A stretch of 64,000 bases of DNA from Brevundimonas sp. (GCF_030682035.1 NZ_JAUXQZ010000002.1:62001-126000); one strand, 5' to 3'. Positions 33,716 through 43,529 are shown, numbered from the stretch's first letter. A program made the numbers and translations. The notes: generated by a model not told the origin, from the letters alone.

Positions 33716-34776
33716 AGCTCGAGTTTTTTCGCCAGGGCCTCTGCGAAGCCCGCGAACCGGCCCGCGATGTCCCCGTCGGGATCGCTGACCACGATCGGCA
33801 CGCCGGCGTCCCCGCCTTCGCGCACGGCCGCGTCGAGCGGCAGATCGCCGAGGTAGGGGATGCCCAGACGAGCCGCCTCGGCCTCGGCCCCGCCGCGGCC
33901 GAACACCGGGCCGGTCATGTTCTCGATCAGGCCGAGTGTCGGGGTCTCGACCTTCTGGAACAGGGTGTGGGCGCGGCGGGCGTCGGCCAGCGCCACTTCC
34001 TGCGGGGTGGAGACGATGATGGCCCCATCCAGAGGCGTCTTCTGCACCAGGGTCAGCTGGACGTCGCCGGTGCCGGGCGGCAGGTCGACGACGAGGATGT
34101 CGAGCAGCGCGTCCTCCGTGCCCCAGCGGGTCTGGGTCAGCATCTGGGTCAGGGCCTGGGAGGCCATCGGGCCGCGCCAGATCATGGCGTCATTGGCCTT
34201 GGTCAGCAGGCCGACCGACATGACTTTCAGACCGTGGGAGACATGGGGGGTGATGGCGTTGTCGATGTATTCCGGCGCGCCCGAGACGCCCAGCATGGTC
34301 GGGATCGACGGACCGTAGACGTCGGCGTCGAGCAAGCCGACCGACAGGCCTCTTGCAGCAAAGGCGGCGGCGAGGTTGACCGCGACGGTGGACTTGCCGA
34401 CCCCGCCCTTGCCGCTGGCGACGGCGAGGACGCGGCGGACGTGGGCCGGACGGGCCGCGGCGACCGGGGCCTTGGGACGGCCCTGATCGACGGCCTGGGG
34501 CGAGAGGGAGGCGCGGCGCGGTGTGGCGGCCACGGTCTCGGCGGTCAGGACGACGGCGACGCGGGTCATGCCCGGCAAAGCCTTGAGCGCGGCCTCGGCG
34601 GCGTCGCGGACCGGGGCATAGAAGGCGGCGTCGGATGCTGCGACCTCGAGCGCGAAGCCGGCCCTGTCTTCGGCGACAACCAGACCCTGAACCAGACCGG
34701 CGGCGACCAGCCCCTGTCCGGTTTTCGGATCGATCACGGCGTCGAGGGCGGCGAGGACGGTTTCGCGGTCGGGCAC
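33712..34776 (-). CDS. mrp: Mrp/ApbC-type P-loop ATPase, without the CxxC motif
   Basis: A 354-residue iron-sulfur-carrier-type ATPase of the Mrp/NBP35 family. The N-terminal ~90 residues form a MIP18-like domain; the deviant Walker A is SGKGGVGKS, followed by [12 protein letters not shown] and [13 protein letters not shown]. The region that in many homologues holds the cluster-binding CPxC reads [12 protein letters not shown], with no Cys. Cysteine loss here is known in alphaproteobacteria as I recall, but this loop is also short. Divergent from miaA. Confidence 0.9.
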   Translation of the reverse strand: MPDRETVLAALDAVIDPKTGQGLVAAGLVQGLVVAEDRAGFALEVAASDAAFYAPVRDAAEAALKALPGMTRVAVVLTAETVAATPRRASLSPQAVDQGRPKAPVAAARPAHVRRVLAVASGKGGVGKSTVAVNLAAAFAARGLSVGLLDADVYGPSIPTMLGVSGAPEYIDNAITPHVSHGLKVMSVGLLTKANDAMIWRGPMASQALTQMLTQTRWGTEDALLDILVVDLPPGTGDVQLTLVQKTPLDGAIIVSTPQEVALADARRAHTLFQKVETPTLGLIENMTGPVFGRGGAEAEAARLGIPYLGDLPLDAAVREGGDAGVPIVVSDPDGDIAGRFAGFAEALAKKLEL

Positions 34777-34863
34777 GGAGGATTCCTGACGGGTTGCCGG
34801 GTCGGGTTGAGCGTTCTATCGCCGAACGCCCCGTCCTGTCCGGACCAAAATCCGAGCCCGTTC

Positions 34864-35733
34864 TTGCCCGAGCCCCTGATCACCCTGCTGGCCGGCCCGA
34901 CCGCCTCGGGCAAGTCGCGGCGCGCGCTGGAGATGGCGGCGCGGACCGGGGCCGTGATCATCAATGCCGACAGCCAGCAACTGTACGCCGACCTGCGCGT
35001 GCTGAGCGCCCGCCCCTCCATCGAGGAAGAGGCGATGGCGGAGCACCGGCTGTATGGCGTCGCCGATGCGACGGACGCCTGGTCGGTGGGGCGCTGGAGC
35101 CGGGTGATCATGCCGGTCCTGGCCGAACTGGCGGCGGAGGAACGTCCGGCTCTGCTGGTGGGCGGGACCGGCTTGTATTTCACGTCCCTGACCATGGGGT
35201 TGGCGAATATTCCCGATGTACCGCTGGAAGTGCGGGAGGCGGCGGGAGCGACGTTCGACGCCGGGGGGGAGGCCCGTTTCCGACGCCGACTGGCGGAGGC
35301 GGACCCGGCGGCCGTGGCGCGGATCGAGGCGGGCGACCGGCAAAGGCTGACCCGGGCCTGGGCCGTGGCGCAGCACACGGGTCGGACGCTCAGCGACTGG
35401 ACCGCCGACACGACGCCGTTGCTGGCGCCGGGGTCGTGGACGGGACTGGTGATCGAGCCGGAGCGCGCGGCCCTGTACGCCACCTGCGACCGGCGGGTGG
35501 CGCAGATGGTCGAGGCCGGGGCGCTGGACGAGGTGCGGGCGCTGGTCGCGCGCGGACTGGACCCCGCCCTGCCCGCGATGAAGGCCGTCGGGGTGCGCGA
35601 GTTCGCATCCCATCTGGCGGGCGAGACGACGCTGGCGGCCGCCGTTGAGGCCACGCGGCAGGCCACGCGCAACTACGCCAAGCGGCAACTGACCTGGTTC
35701 AGGAACCAGACGCCCGGATGGACCCGGGTCTGA
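34864..35733 (+). CDS. miaA: tRNA dimethylallyltransferase
   Basis: A 289-residue enzyme that prenylates A37 of tRNAs reading UNN codons. Motifs are [18 protein letters not shown] (P-loop), [34 protein letters not shown] and the C-terminal [16 protein letters not shown] start is used because no ATG or GTG lies between the upstream region and the P-loop at the normal distance; its SD is weak. The 87-base gap to the divergent mrp gene holds no clear promoter. Confidence 0.93.
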   Translation: MPEPLITLLAGPTASGKSRRALEMAARTGAVIINADSQQLYADLRVLSARPSIEEEAMAEHRLYGVADATDAWSVGRWSRVIMPVLAELAAEERPALLVGGTGLYFTSLTMGLANIPDVPLEVREAAGATFDAGGEARFRRRLAEADPAAVARIEAGDRQRLTRAWAVAQHTGRTLSDWTADTTPLLAPGSWTGLVIEPERAALYATCDRRVAQMVEAGALDEVRALVARGLDPALPAMKAVGVREFASHLAGETTLAAAVEATRQATRNYAKRQLTWFRNQTPGWTRV

Positions 35734-35748
35734 CCGGGCCCGCCGGGA

Positions 35749-36186
35749 TCAGGCGCCGGCGCAGCCGGTCAGGGTCTCGCCGGGGCGGACGACCGTCGCC
35801 TTCAGCGGATAGACGGTCTCGCTCATGCCGTCCGAACAGGCCGGATCGATCGTCAGGATGATGACCAGCGGATTATTGAGGCTGGTCGTGACCGTATAGG
35901 TCGCTACCGCCGTCGTAACCTGGGGGCCCGGGTTGGCGGCGGTCTCCTGGGGCCGATCGACGCCGTTGTAGTCGAGCGTCGCCGACGTGACCGCGATGGC
36001 CCAGAACGGTTCATTGCCGCGGACGGTGAAGGGCTGGCTGAGGTCAAGGCCGCCGAAGACCGTGGTCGTCGCGGGCGGCGGCGGCGCGGGATCCGGCGCA
36101 GGCGCGGGCGCCGGCATGAACTGGTCACAGGCCACGAGCAGCAGCAGCGGCGCGGCGGCCACGGCGGCGAAGGTCACAGGACGCAT
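35749..36186 (-). CDS. Lipoprotein with GNEPFW motif (COG3650-like)
   Basis: A 145-residue predicted lipoprotein. The signal peptide ends in the lipobox LLVAC, followed by a Pro/Ala-rich linker. The mature part contains FTVRGNEPFWAIAV, the hallmark of a family of small envelope proteins (COG3650-like), and two further cysteines that could pair. GGGGAG precedes the ATG at 36186, which decides the start over a longer frame overlapping the tmRNA upstream region. Function unknown. Confidence 0.82.
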   Translation of the reverse strand: MRPVTFAAVAAAPLLLLVACDQFMPAPAPAPDPAPPPPATTTVFGGLDLSQPFTVRGNEPFWAIAVTSATLDYNGVDRPQETAANPGPQVTTAVATYTVTTSLNNPLVIILTIDPACSDGMSETVYPLKATVVRPGETLTGCAGA

Positions 36187-36315
36187 CGGAATTCTCCCCA
36201 ACAAGACGTCACACAACACAGTTCCCGGAGTCCGGGTCAAGGGCGCTGCTCCTGTTGCGCGAGTGCGCCACCGTGGCGAAGCCCTTGGAAGCCACATCCA
36301 AAGCGCCTATATTCC

Positions 36316-36600
36316 CCCTGTCCGGGTTCGCCCGGACTATGGCGATAAACGCGCTTGTAATAAGCGGACCGGACCCGGGTGCGATTCCCGGCGGCTCCAC
36401 CATTTCTTCCCCGCGTTATCGGCGGAGCGAGCATGGGGCCGACTAGCATCGACGGACGTGTAAAGAAGACTGCTTTCGCCCGTCCTGGCCCACCGTATCG
36501 GGCCATTTTCTAACTGCGAACGATAACTTCGCTGGAGAAGTCGCTCTCGCCGCATAAGCGGTTCGGGTGATTTCGAACACTTAAGTCCTCGGGGATCAGT
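36316..36600 (+). ncRNA. ssrA: Transfer-messenger RNA, circularly permuted two-piece form
   Basis: The acceptor piece comes first, with a T arm (CCCGG-GTGCGATT-CCCGG) and CGGCTCC plus ACCA, ending at 36402. A 32-base spacer is removed, and the coding piece starts with GGGGCCG at 36435, which pairs with the acceptor strand (one G-U). The resume codons 36516-36554 encode ANDNFAGEVALAA, then TAA. Outer ends are approximate; the 5' end probably includes the TCCGGG-TTCG-CCCGGA hairpin at 36321-36336. It rescues stalled ribosomes and tags products for ClpXP. Confidence 0.93.
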
Positions 36601-36616
36601 TCCCGGGGCGGGGCCC

Positions 36617-36716
36617 GGAGGGCGCCTGCCAACAGAAGCCCTCCACCTACCTCCAGTGACGCGCCCTCCTCTTGCTTTTGGAAGATGTGGGGGCCTGCCA
36701 ACAGAACCCCTGGCAC
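36617..36716 (+). repeat. Two hairpins presenting the same 13-base loop
   Basis: Hairpin 1 (36617-36644) has a perfect 7-bp stem, GGAGGGC/GCCCTCC. Hairpin 2 (36687-36716) has GGGG/CCCC extended by GTG/CAC across a 3-base bulge. Both display the loop CCTGCCAACAGAA. They lie between the tmRNA tag and sspB, so could be the tmRNA 3' region, a terminator or an sspB leader. Confidence 0.6.
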
Positions 36717-36788
36717 TTTCACCATCTTGGCGCCTTCCGCACGCGCCCGCTCGCGGCTATCAGTTCGCCCGAACAGCCGAGGCGACCC

Positions 36789-37271
36789 ATGGCCGAAGAG
36801 ACGCCCCCCGTCGACGAGATGCACTATGAGCAGCTGGCGCAGGACGCCCTGCGCGGCGTCATCCGCTCGGCGCTGGAGCGGGCCGCCCTGCCCGACGGCA
36901 TCCCGGGGGCGCACCATTTCTATGTGACCTTCAAGACCCGCGCGCCGGGCGTCAGCGTGCCGCCGGACATTCTGGCCAAATATCCCGATGAGATGACCGT
37001 CGTCCTCCAGCACCAGTACTGGGACCTGAAGGTCGAGCCGACGAAATTCTCGATCATGCTGAAATTCGGCGGCATGCCCAAGGTTCTGGCCATGCCCTAC
37101 ACGGCCGTGACCCGCTTCTATGATCCGTCGGTGCAGTTCCTGCTGCAGTTCGAGGCGCCCGCCACCGTGGAGGAGATCGCCGCCGAGGTGGCGGCCGCCG
37201 AGCCCACCCCGCCGACCGACGGCGACGATGGTCCCAAGGTCGTGTCGCTGGACCAGTTCCGGAAGAAATAG
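36789..37271 (+). CDS. sspB: SspB (alpha type), ClpXP adaptor for ssrA-tagged proteins
   Basis: A 160-residue alphaproteobacterial SspB that tethers tmRNA-tagged proteins to ClpXP. It has HFYVTFKTRAPGVSVPPDI and EMTVVLQHQYWDL, the tag-binding fold, then an acidic linker and a short C-terminal tail, PKVVSLDQFRKK, that should dock on ClpX. It lies directly after ssrA, so tag and adaptor are encoded together. The start is the ATG at MAEETPP; no strong SD is visible. Confidence 0.92.
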   Translation: MAEETPPVDEMHYEQLAQDALRGVIRSALERAALPDGIPGAHHFYVTFKTRAPGVSVPPDILAKYPDEMTVVLQHQYWDLKVEPTKFSIMLKFGGMPKVLAMPYTAVTRFYDPSVQFLLQFEAPATVEEIAAEVAAAEPTPPTDGDDGPKVVSLDQFRKK

Positions 37272-37306
37272 GCGGGCGGCGGGACGCCTCTCAGCGACGA
37301 GGGGCG

Positions 37307-37701
37307 CTGGACGCCGGCGCCTGCCACTGCGGGACGGTGCAATTCCAGGTGCGGCTGAGCGAGGGTATGGACAGCGCGCGGCGCTGCGACTGCTCGCTGT
37401 GCCGGATGCGCGGGGCCGTGGCGGTGACGGCGGGGCTGGGCGGGGTAGAGGTGCTGGAGGGGGCGGAGGCGCTGACCGGTTCAACACCGGCGTGGGGCGG
37501 CATTTCTTCTGCGCGAAATGCGGGATCTATACCCATCACCAGCGTCGCTCGAACCCCAATGAGTACGGGGTCAACGCCGCGTGCCTGGAAGGCGTGAGCC
37601 CGTTCGACTTCGCCGTGGCGCCGGTCAACGACGGCGTGAACCATCCCAGCGACGGCGGCGGCGGGGTGGTGGGGGTGTTGCGGTACGAGCGGCTGCGATA
37701 G
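37307..37701 (+). pseudogene. Decayed GFA (glutathione-dependent formaldehyde-activating/CENP-V) family gene
   Basis: Two frames together give a GFA protein: CHCGTVQFQV and CDCSLCRMRG in the first, then RFNTGVGRHFFCAKCGIYTHHQ onward (residues split over positions ~37478-37550) in the second. The break lies near 37478, apparently a small deletion between EALT and RFNTG. No ATG, GTG or TTG precedes the first zinc-binding CxC in frame after sspB. Both the lost start and the frameshift indicate a pseudogene. Confidence 0.75.
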
Positions 37702-38055
37702 TCAGGCCCGCGGAAACACCCGGATCGTAATCCGTTCGCGCTCGCCGGCGCGGCGTTCGACCAGCAGGCGGGCGACCTGGGCGTCGTCGTGGAACAGATA
37801 GCCCTTGATGGCGTCCAGCAGGGCCTTGGCGAGGTTGTCGAGGTCGATATGCGGCGGGTCGCCGACGTGCTCCATGACGATCTCGACGACGAAATCGCCC
37901 CACGACGGGCGGGCGCTCCACTCCTTGCGCATGAACTCATAGACCAGCGGCTTGTAGTATTTGGCCTGGGTGGTCAGGCCGTCGATGGTGATCTCGACCG
38001 CCTCGCCGGCCTCGCGCAGGCGGACCTTGCCCGTGCCGATCCATCCCGCCGTCAA
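37702..38055 (-). CDS. RusA-like Holliday junction resolvase
   Basis: A 117-residue protein of the RusA family, which resolves Holliday junctions as a Mg-dependent dimer. The core is HIDLDNLAKALLDAIKGYLF followed by HDDAQVARLLVERR, giving the D-x-DN and DD acidic residues expected for the active site. RusA is often prophage-derived, but no other phage gene is nearby. The TTG start overlaps the stop of the cyclophilin gene (TTGA); a GTG nine bases upstream is possible. Confidence 0.78.
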   Translation of the reverse strand: MTAGWIGTGKVRLREAGEAVEITIDGLTTQAKYYKPLVYEFMRKEWSARPSWGDFVVEIVMEHVGDPPHIDLDNLAKALLDAIKGYLFHDDAQVARLLVERRAGERERITIRVFPRA

Positions 38056-38672
38056 GGGCGGCACCCGGGCGGGACCTCGCCGATCAGGGTCGCGGAGCGG
38101 ATGGCGACCGGCGGGGTCAGTTGCTCTTCGGCGTCGGCAGGCGACATCTGGATGCGTTGGGCGACGTCCAGCCCCTCGACCAGCCGTCCGAAGGCGGCGA
38201 AGCCCTGGCCGTCGGGATTGCGTCCGCCGCCGAAGTCGAGGCTGGGCGTGTCGCGGGTCACGATGAAGAAGCTGGAGGTGGCGGTGTCGGGACCGTCGCG
38301 GGCCATGGAGATGGTCCCGGCGAGATGGCCGAGACCGGTGTCGCGGGAGCGCTCCAGATATATGGACGGGCGCGAGTCGTCGTCGGAGCCGCGCGGGGTG
38401 GCGGCCTGGATGACGTCGATGGGATTGGGGTTGTCGTTGGTGGCGCTGACCACGGTGCGGAAGAAGCTTCCGCCCGCATAGTCGCCGTCGGTGACGTAGC
38501 TGAGGAAGTTGCACACGGTCAGGGGGGCGCGCTCGAGTTCCAGCTCGACGACCATGCGGCCGGCGTCCGTTTCCAGCACCACGCGTGGCAGGTCGTCGCC
38601 GGTCGCCGTGGTCGCGCAGGCCGGGAGCGCCAGAAGCGCGACCGAGGCCGCCGCCAGTATCATCGTCCGCAT
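38052..38672 (-). CDS. Cyclophilin-type peptidyl-prolyl isomerase, lipoprotein
   Basis: A 206-residue peptidyl-prolyl cis-trans isomerase that should act in the periplasm. The signal peptide ends in the lipobox LPAC. The fold is shown by VVLETDAGRMVVELELERAP, CNFLSYV, GTISMARDGPDTATSSFFI (spread over residues ~110-130) and GFAAFGRLVEGLDV. The short loops suggest the bacterial single-domain type. It precedes the rusA-like gene with a stop/start overlap. Confidence 0.9.
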   Translation of the reverse strand: MRTMILAAASVALLALPACATTATGDDLPRVVLETDAGRMVVELELERAPLTVCNFLSYVTDGDYAGGSFFRTVVSATNDNPNPIDVIQAATPRGSDDDSRPSIYLERSRDTGLGHLAGTISMARDGPDTATSSFFIVTRDTPSLDFGGGRNPDGQGFAAFGRLVEGLDVAQRIQMSPADAEEQLTPPVAIRSATLIGEVPPGCRP

Positions 38673-38756
38673 CGCAGGCTCCTCCGCTTGTCCGCTCGCC
38701 TGCCCGTGCTACACCGCCGCGCATCCTCCCGCCACGCCTGAAGAGCCGCGCCCGCC

Positions 38757-40145
<1,389 letters not shown>

Positions 40146-40201
40146 CGGGGGCCTACCCCGGGTTGGTGGCGGCAATTTCAGTTCAGGTGTAGGCTGCCTT
40201 G

Positions 40202-40459
40202 ATGGGCAAGGCCGAACTGAAGATCGAGATCGATCCCGCCATAGTCGCTGAGGCAGAGCGGCTGGGTGTTGACCTGACGACGGCAGGGCTGGCTGGTGTC
40301 GAGCAGGCGCTGGCGCGGCGGCGGAACGCCCTGAAGTCAGAAGCGGAACGCGCCGCAGACGCTCGTGCCTGGGCTGAGGAAAACGCTGAGGCGCTCAAGG
40401 CCTACAACGAGCGGATCGCGCGCGACGGCATCTTCGGCGAGGACTTCCGGACCTGGTGA
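40202..40459 (+). CDS. ccdA: CcdA-like antitoxin
   Basis: An 85-residue antitoxin. The N-terminal ~45 residues form a ribbon-helix-helix type DNA-binding region (LKIEIDPAIVAEAERLGVD), and the C-terminal toxin-wrapping tail is ENAEALKAYNERIARDGIF then GEDFRTW, the CcdA signature. Its stop overlaps the ccdB ATG (TGATG), the normal arrangement. Together they are expected to autorepress. No plasmid genes are nearby, so this is a chromosomal system. Confidence 0.88.
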   Translation: MGKAELKIEIDPAIVAEAERLGVDLTTAGLAGVEQALARRRNALKSEAERAADARAWAEENAEALKAYNERIARDGIFGEDFRTW

Positions 40460-40770
40460 TGCGTCAGTTCGACCTGTTCCCGAATCCGTCGCCTCGCTCC
40501 CGGGCCGCCGCACCCTTCATCGTCCTGATGCAATCCCATTTTGTGGATGAGATGCCGTCGGCGCTGATCGCGCCGTTGATCCGCGAGTCTCGGAGCGGCG
40601 ACTTCACGCGCGTCTCTGTCTCCGTAAAGCTGAACGACGAGGCCCTGCACCTCTCGCTGGCGGAAATGGCCCCGATCGCCAAGTCCGACCCGAAGCGATC
40701 CGTCGGCGATCTCAAGCCGTACGAAGACGACATCCGTCGCGCCCTCGACCGCCTGTTCACCGGCTTCTGA
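40459..40770 (+). CDS. ccdB: CcdB-like toxin
   Basis: A 103-residue toxin of the CcdB/MazF fold, which in the F-plasmid case poisons DNA gyrase. The N-terminus MRQFDLFPN and middle AAPFIVLMQSHFVDEM match the fold. The F-plasmid C-terminus (WGI), important for gyrase binding, is replaced here by TGF, so the target affinity may differ, as in other chromosomal CcdB proteins. Translationally coupled to ccdA and complete. Confidence 0.87.
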   Translation: MRQFDLFPNPSPRSRAAAPFIVLMQSHFVDEMPSALIAPLIRESRSGDFTRVSVSVKLNDEALHLSLAEMAPIAKSDPKRSVGDLKPYEDDIRRALDRLFTGF

Positions 40771-40773
40771 CGC

Positions 40774-41172
40774 CTACGGTTTGTCGCGGATCGTCCGGCC
40801 GATCGGGGCCAGGGCCAGTTTGGCCAGCTCCAGGTCCTTCAGGGCGAAGGGGATGCCGATGATGGTGATGAACTCAGCCACGGCGATCAGCAGGTGCGAC
40901 AGGGCGATGTACCAGCCGGCGAACAGGAACCAGATGACGTTGAGAACGGTACCCATCGGTCCGGTGCCGACGTCATGCGCCCCCAGTTCGTCGCGCCAGA
41001 CCACTTCCCTGCCGAAAGGCCAGAAGGAATAGCTGGCGATCCGCCAAGCCGCGAAGCTCCACGGCAGGCCGACGATGGTCAGGGCCAGGACGGCACCGCC
41101 GAACAGCCAAAGCAGGCCGGACAGCCAGCCTCCGAAGACAAACCAGAGCAGGTTGAGGATCAGGCGGATCAA
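40774..41172 (-). CDS. YccF domain membrane protein
   Basis: A 132-residue inner-membrane protein with two copies of the YccF (DUF307) motif. Each repeat has a NLLWFVFGGW or NVIWFLFAGWYIALSHLL helix followed by a second helix with TIVGLPWSFAAW or TIIGIPFALKDL. The TTG start was chosen because it begins the first repeat directly and has a GGGA upstream; the longer open frame runs antisense through other genes. Function unknown. Convergent with ccdB. Confidence 0.85.
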   Translation of the reverse strand: MIRLILNLLWFVFGGWLSGLLWLFGGAVLALTIVGLPWSFAAWRIASYSFWPFGREVVWRDELGAHDVGTGPMGTVLNVIWFLFAGWYIALSHLLIAVAEFITIIGIPFALKDLELAKLALAPIGRTIRDKP

Positions 41173-41401
41173 AGGCGTCGTTCCCGTCGCGCCCAAACGG
41201 GCGCCTCTCCCAGATAGGATGACGGCGGACCCTGTGACAGTCGTTGTCTCGTGAATTCGCGGTAAGCCGCCTGTCCCGGTGCGGGCTGTCAGCGACCGCT
41301 CACCCTGTCGTAGGGCGGGGTGGTGTTCGCGGGCCTGACTCGAGGCTAGGATGGCGGGATCGTCGGCTGTCCCCGCATCAGCCGGCCTGTCGGAGGGGCT
41401 C

Positions 41402-41578
41402 ATGGGCGAGATCGTCAATCTGAACCGGGTGCGCAAGGATCGGGCGAAGGCCGAGGCCAGGGCGGCGGCGAGCGAAAACCGCGCCGCCCACGGCCGGTCG
41501 AAAGTGGAGCGGACCCGGGCGGAAGCGGAACGCGAGCGCGCCGCCCGGCTTCTGGATGGATCAAAGCTGGAGGATTGA
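41402..41578 (+). CDS. DUF4169-type small basic protein
   Basis: A 58-residue, highly charged helical protein beginning MGEIVNLNRVRKDRAKAEAR, the signature of the alphaproteobacterial DUF4169 family. GGAGGGG precedes the ATG. It probably forms a coiled coil. Function unknown. The next small gene starts two bases after its stop. Confidence 0.78.
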   Translation: MGEIVNLNRVRKDRAKAEARAAASENRAAHGRSKVERTRAEAERERAARLLDGSKLED

Positions 41579-41580
41579 GC

Positions 41581-41742
41581 ATGACCGACCCGCGTCAGGA
41601 TCCCCGTATCAGACACGGCCTGATCCCCATCCTCGTCGCCATGCGGGTCAAGGCCGAGCGCGAGCGCCGCACGGCGGATGCGGCCAAGAAGGCGGGAACC
41701 GCCCCGGAGAAGCCGAAGAAGAAGCGCGGCTGGTTCGGCTAG
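41581..41742 (+). CDS. Small basic protein, 53 residues
   Basis: A short gene directly after the DUF4169 gene. It begins MTDPRQDPRIRHGLIPILVA and ends in a Lys-rich tail, KPKKKRGWFG. Its stop overlaps the convergent transporter gene's stop. I do not recognise a family; coding is supported by spacing, composition and the clean ATG. Possibly a nucleic-acid- or membrane-associated peptide, which is a guess. Confidence 0.55.
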   Translation: MTDPRQDPRIRHGLIPILVAMRVKAERERRTADAAKKAGTAPEKPKKKRGWFG

Positions 41743-42689
41743 GCTGCGGCGACTCTCGGCGCCCGGATCAGCAGGGCTTGGCCCGACAGCACCAGTACCA
41801 GCCCGGCCAGTGCGGGCCAGCCGAAGCGGGCTCCCTCGAACAGGACCGAGACCAGCATGGCGATGGGCGGGGTCAGGGCCGAAATATAGCTGGCCATGGC
41901 GTAGCCGATGGTGCGCGCGATGGTGAAATACAGGCCGAAGGCGATCACCGAGCCGAACACCGATAGATAGAGCAGCGACCCGATATAGGTGAAGGTGGGG
42001 TCCATGCTGAACTCGACCCCCGTGGCGAGGCCGAAGAGCGCGAGCAGACCAGTCCCGTAAGCCATGGCCCAGGCGGTCGAGGGAATGGCCATGGAGCCAT
42101 GGTTCTGACCCTTCCACGCGAAGAAATTGCCGAAGGCGGAAGCGGTCGTGGCGATCAGGGCCAGGCCGACGCCCAGGGCCGCCTGGCCGTCAAAGCCCGC
42201 TTTGAGCACCTCGCCACCCGAGAGCACCGCAACCCCGACAAGGCCAAGGACCGCTCCGCCCCAGGAAGCGGCGGCAGCCTTCTGGCCCGCGGCCAGCCGG
42301 AACAGCACAAGATTGATGAAGGTCAGGGAGGCGAATGTGACCGCGACAATGGCCGAGGCGACGTGGCCTTCAGAGGCGTAGGTGAAGCTGTAGCTGATCG
42401 AGAAGGCGAAGAACCCCTGCGCCAGCGCCGCCAGATGTTGGGCGCGGGTCAGCCGCAGGTTCTGGCGGGCGATCAGGCAACCCAGGAACAGGATCGCCGC
42501 CGCCAAGCCGAACCGCCAGACGATGGAGGCCAGCGGGGCCACGGTCCCGAGCTGCAGGGTGATGGCGTACCAGGTCGTGCCCCAGATCATGGCGCAGATC
42601 AGAACCCCGCCGATCCCCAGCAGGGTGGTCCGCGCCAGGGGCGGACGGGCGACGGGAGGAAGGGAAACGGAGGAGGTCACCCACGGCAA
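41739..42689 (-). CDS. EamA/DMT-family transporter
   Basis: A 316-residue drug/metabolite transporter with ten predicted membrane helices arranged as two EamA repeats. The first repeat starts ICAMIWGTTWYAITLQLG, and the second contains ATTASAFGNFFAWKGQN. Family members export metabolites or take up small solutes; the substrate is unknown. Start is uncertain (TTG at 42689 or a GTG three codons in). Its stop overlaps the convergent small gene. Confidence 0.87.
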   Translation of the reverse strand: MPWVTSSVSLPPVARPPLARTTLLGIGGVLICAMIWGTTWYAITLQLGTVAPLASIVWRFGLAAAILFLGCLIARQNLRLTRAQHLAALAQGFFAFSISYSFTYASEGHVASAIVAVTFASLTFINLVLFRLAAGQKAAAASWGGAVLGLVGVAVLSGGEVLKAGFDGQAALGVGLALIATTASAFGNFFAWKGQNHGSMAIPSTAWAMAYGTGLLALFGLATGVEFSMDPTFTYIGSLLYLSVFGSVIAFGLYFTIARTIGYAMASYISALTPPIAMLVSVLFEGARFGWPALAGLVLVLSGQALLIRAPRVAAA

Positions 42690-42770
42690 GTGGAGGATGC
42701 TCTCAATCCAGGCAAGCCGAGTTATGGGTCGGGTGACACAAGCCGGGCTTATGCCGCCCGAAAGCCGCCG

Positions 42771-43529
42771 TCAGCCTCGCAGTTTGAGCCGCGCGCGCAC
42801 CTCAGCCGGCACAGCCTGATAGACGTCCGCCGGGCGGATGTTGAGGCGCGCGCGCACCGCCTCCAGCGGTTGCTCGAACAGGGCCTCATAGTCCAGCGCG
42901 GGCAGCCAGCGGGCGGCCCGGCCGTTGCGGTACGCCTGCCAGGCCGCGCGGCGGGCGGGGACGGAGCGGACCTCGCGCTGGATCTCGCGGGCCGCGCCCC
43001 AGCCGATGAAGGCGAAGCCGAGGTTGCGGGTCTGGCCGTAGGAAAAGGAAACCACGCAGGCCTCCCCCAGCGCATCGGTTCCGTAGCCGGTCAGGACATG
43101 CCAGATGTCGTGGATGTCGCGCAGGCGGCGGGAATACCAGACGACGGGGTGCGGCGCATCGATGAAGGGCACCACCTCGCGCTCGACCTCGGCCAGGCCG
43201 TCGGCGGTGAAGCCGCGCGCCTCGCGGAAGGCGCGGTAGGATGCGCCGACCGTGCCCGGCTGGAACCGGGCCAGCCAGACCGGGTCGTCCAGCTTGTGGG
43301 CCAGTTCCTCGCGCAGGAAGGCCTGGCGGCCGCCCTCCATGGTCGACAGCATCCGCCGATAGCCGCGCGAGACGGACCGGCCGCTGAGCGCCTGCATGAT
43401 GCGGAACACCTGGATGGTGTCCTCCTTGTCGCGGACCAGGCGGCGAAACGCCTTCAAAGCCGTCACCGGGCGCAGCCGCTCGGATCGGACCTTGCGGAAA
43501 TCGTCGATATCGGCGGAGATCAGGGTCAT
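42771..43529 (-). CDS. Coq4-family ubiquinone biosynthesis protein
   Basis: A 252-residue protein of the Coq4 family. The zinc-type motif is RDIHDIWHVLTGYGTDALGE, with the HD-x-x-H pattern; FQPGTVGASYRAF and LGFAFIGWGAAREI also fit. In yeast Coq4 acts in ubiquinone assembly and C1 decarboxylation; bacterial copies are less well characterised. The ATG at 43529 begins the conserved region. It is divergent from a type III polyketide synthase, so a quinone-like lipid context is possible. Confidence 0.85.
   Translation of the reverse strand: MTLISADIDDFRKVRSERLRPVTALKAFRRLVRDKEDTIQVFRIMQALSGRSVSRGYRRMLSTMEGGRQAFLREELAHKLDDPVWLARFQPGTVGASYRAFREARGFTADGLAEVEREVVPFIDAPHPVVWYSRRLRDIHDIWHVLTGYGTDALGEACVVSFSYGQTRNLGFAFIGWGAAREIQREVRSVPARRAAWQAYRNGRAARWLPALDYEALFEQPLEAVRARLNIRPADVYQAVPAEVRARLKLRG

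Noticed and set aside
33697..35733. Very long plus-strand open frame spanning mrp and miaA
   Set aside because: Its first ~390 codons are antisense to mrp; only the part from 34864 is a real gene, miaA.
36641..36788. Short open frames between ssrA and sspB
   Set aside because: Region is dominated by hairpins; frames lack SD sequences and recognisable protein features.
40774..42117. 447-codon minus-strand frame before YccF
   Set aside because: The upstream part overlaps other genes and shows no domain; the YccF gene starts at the TTG at 41172.
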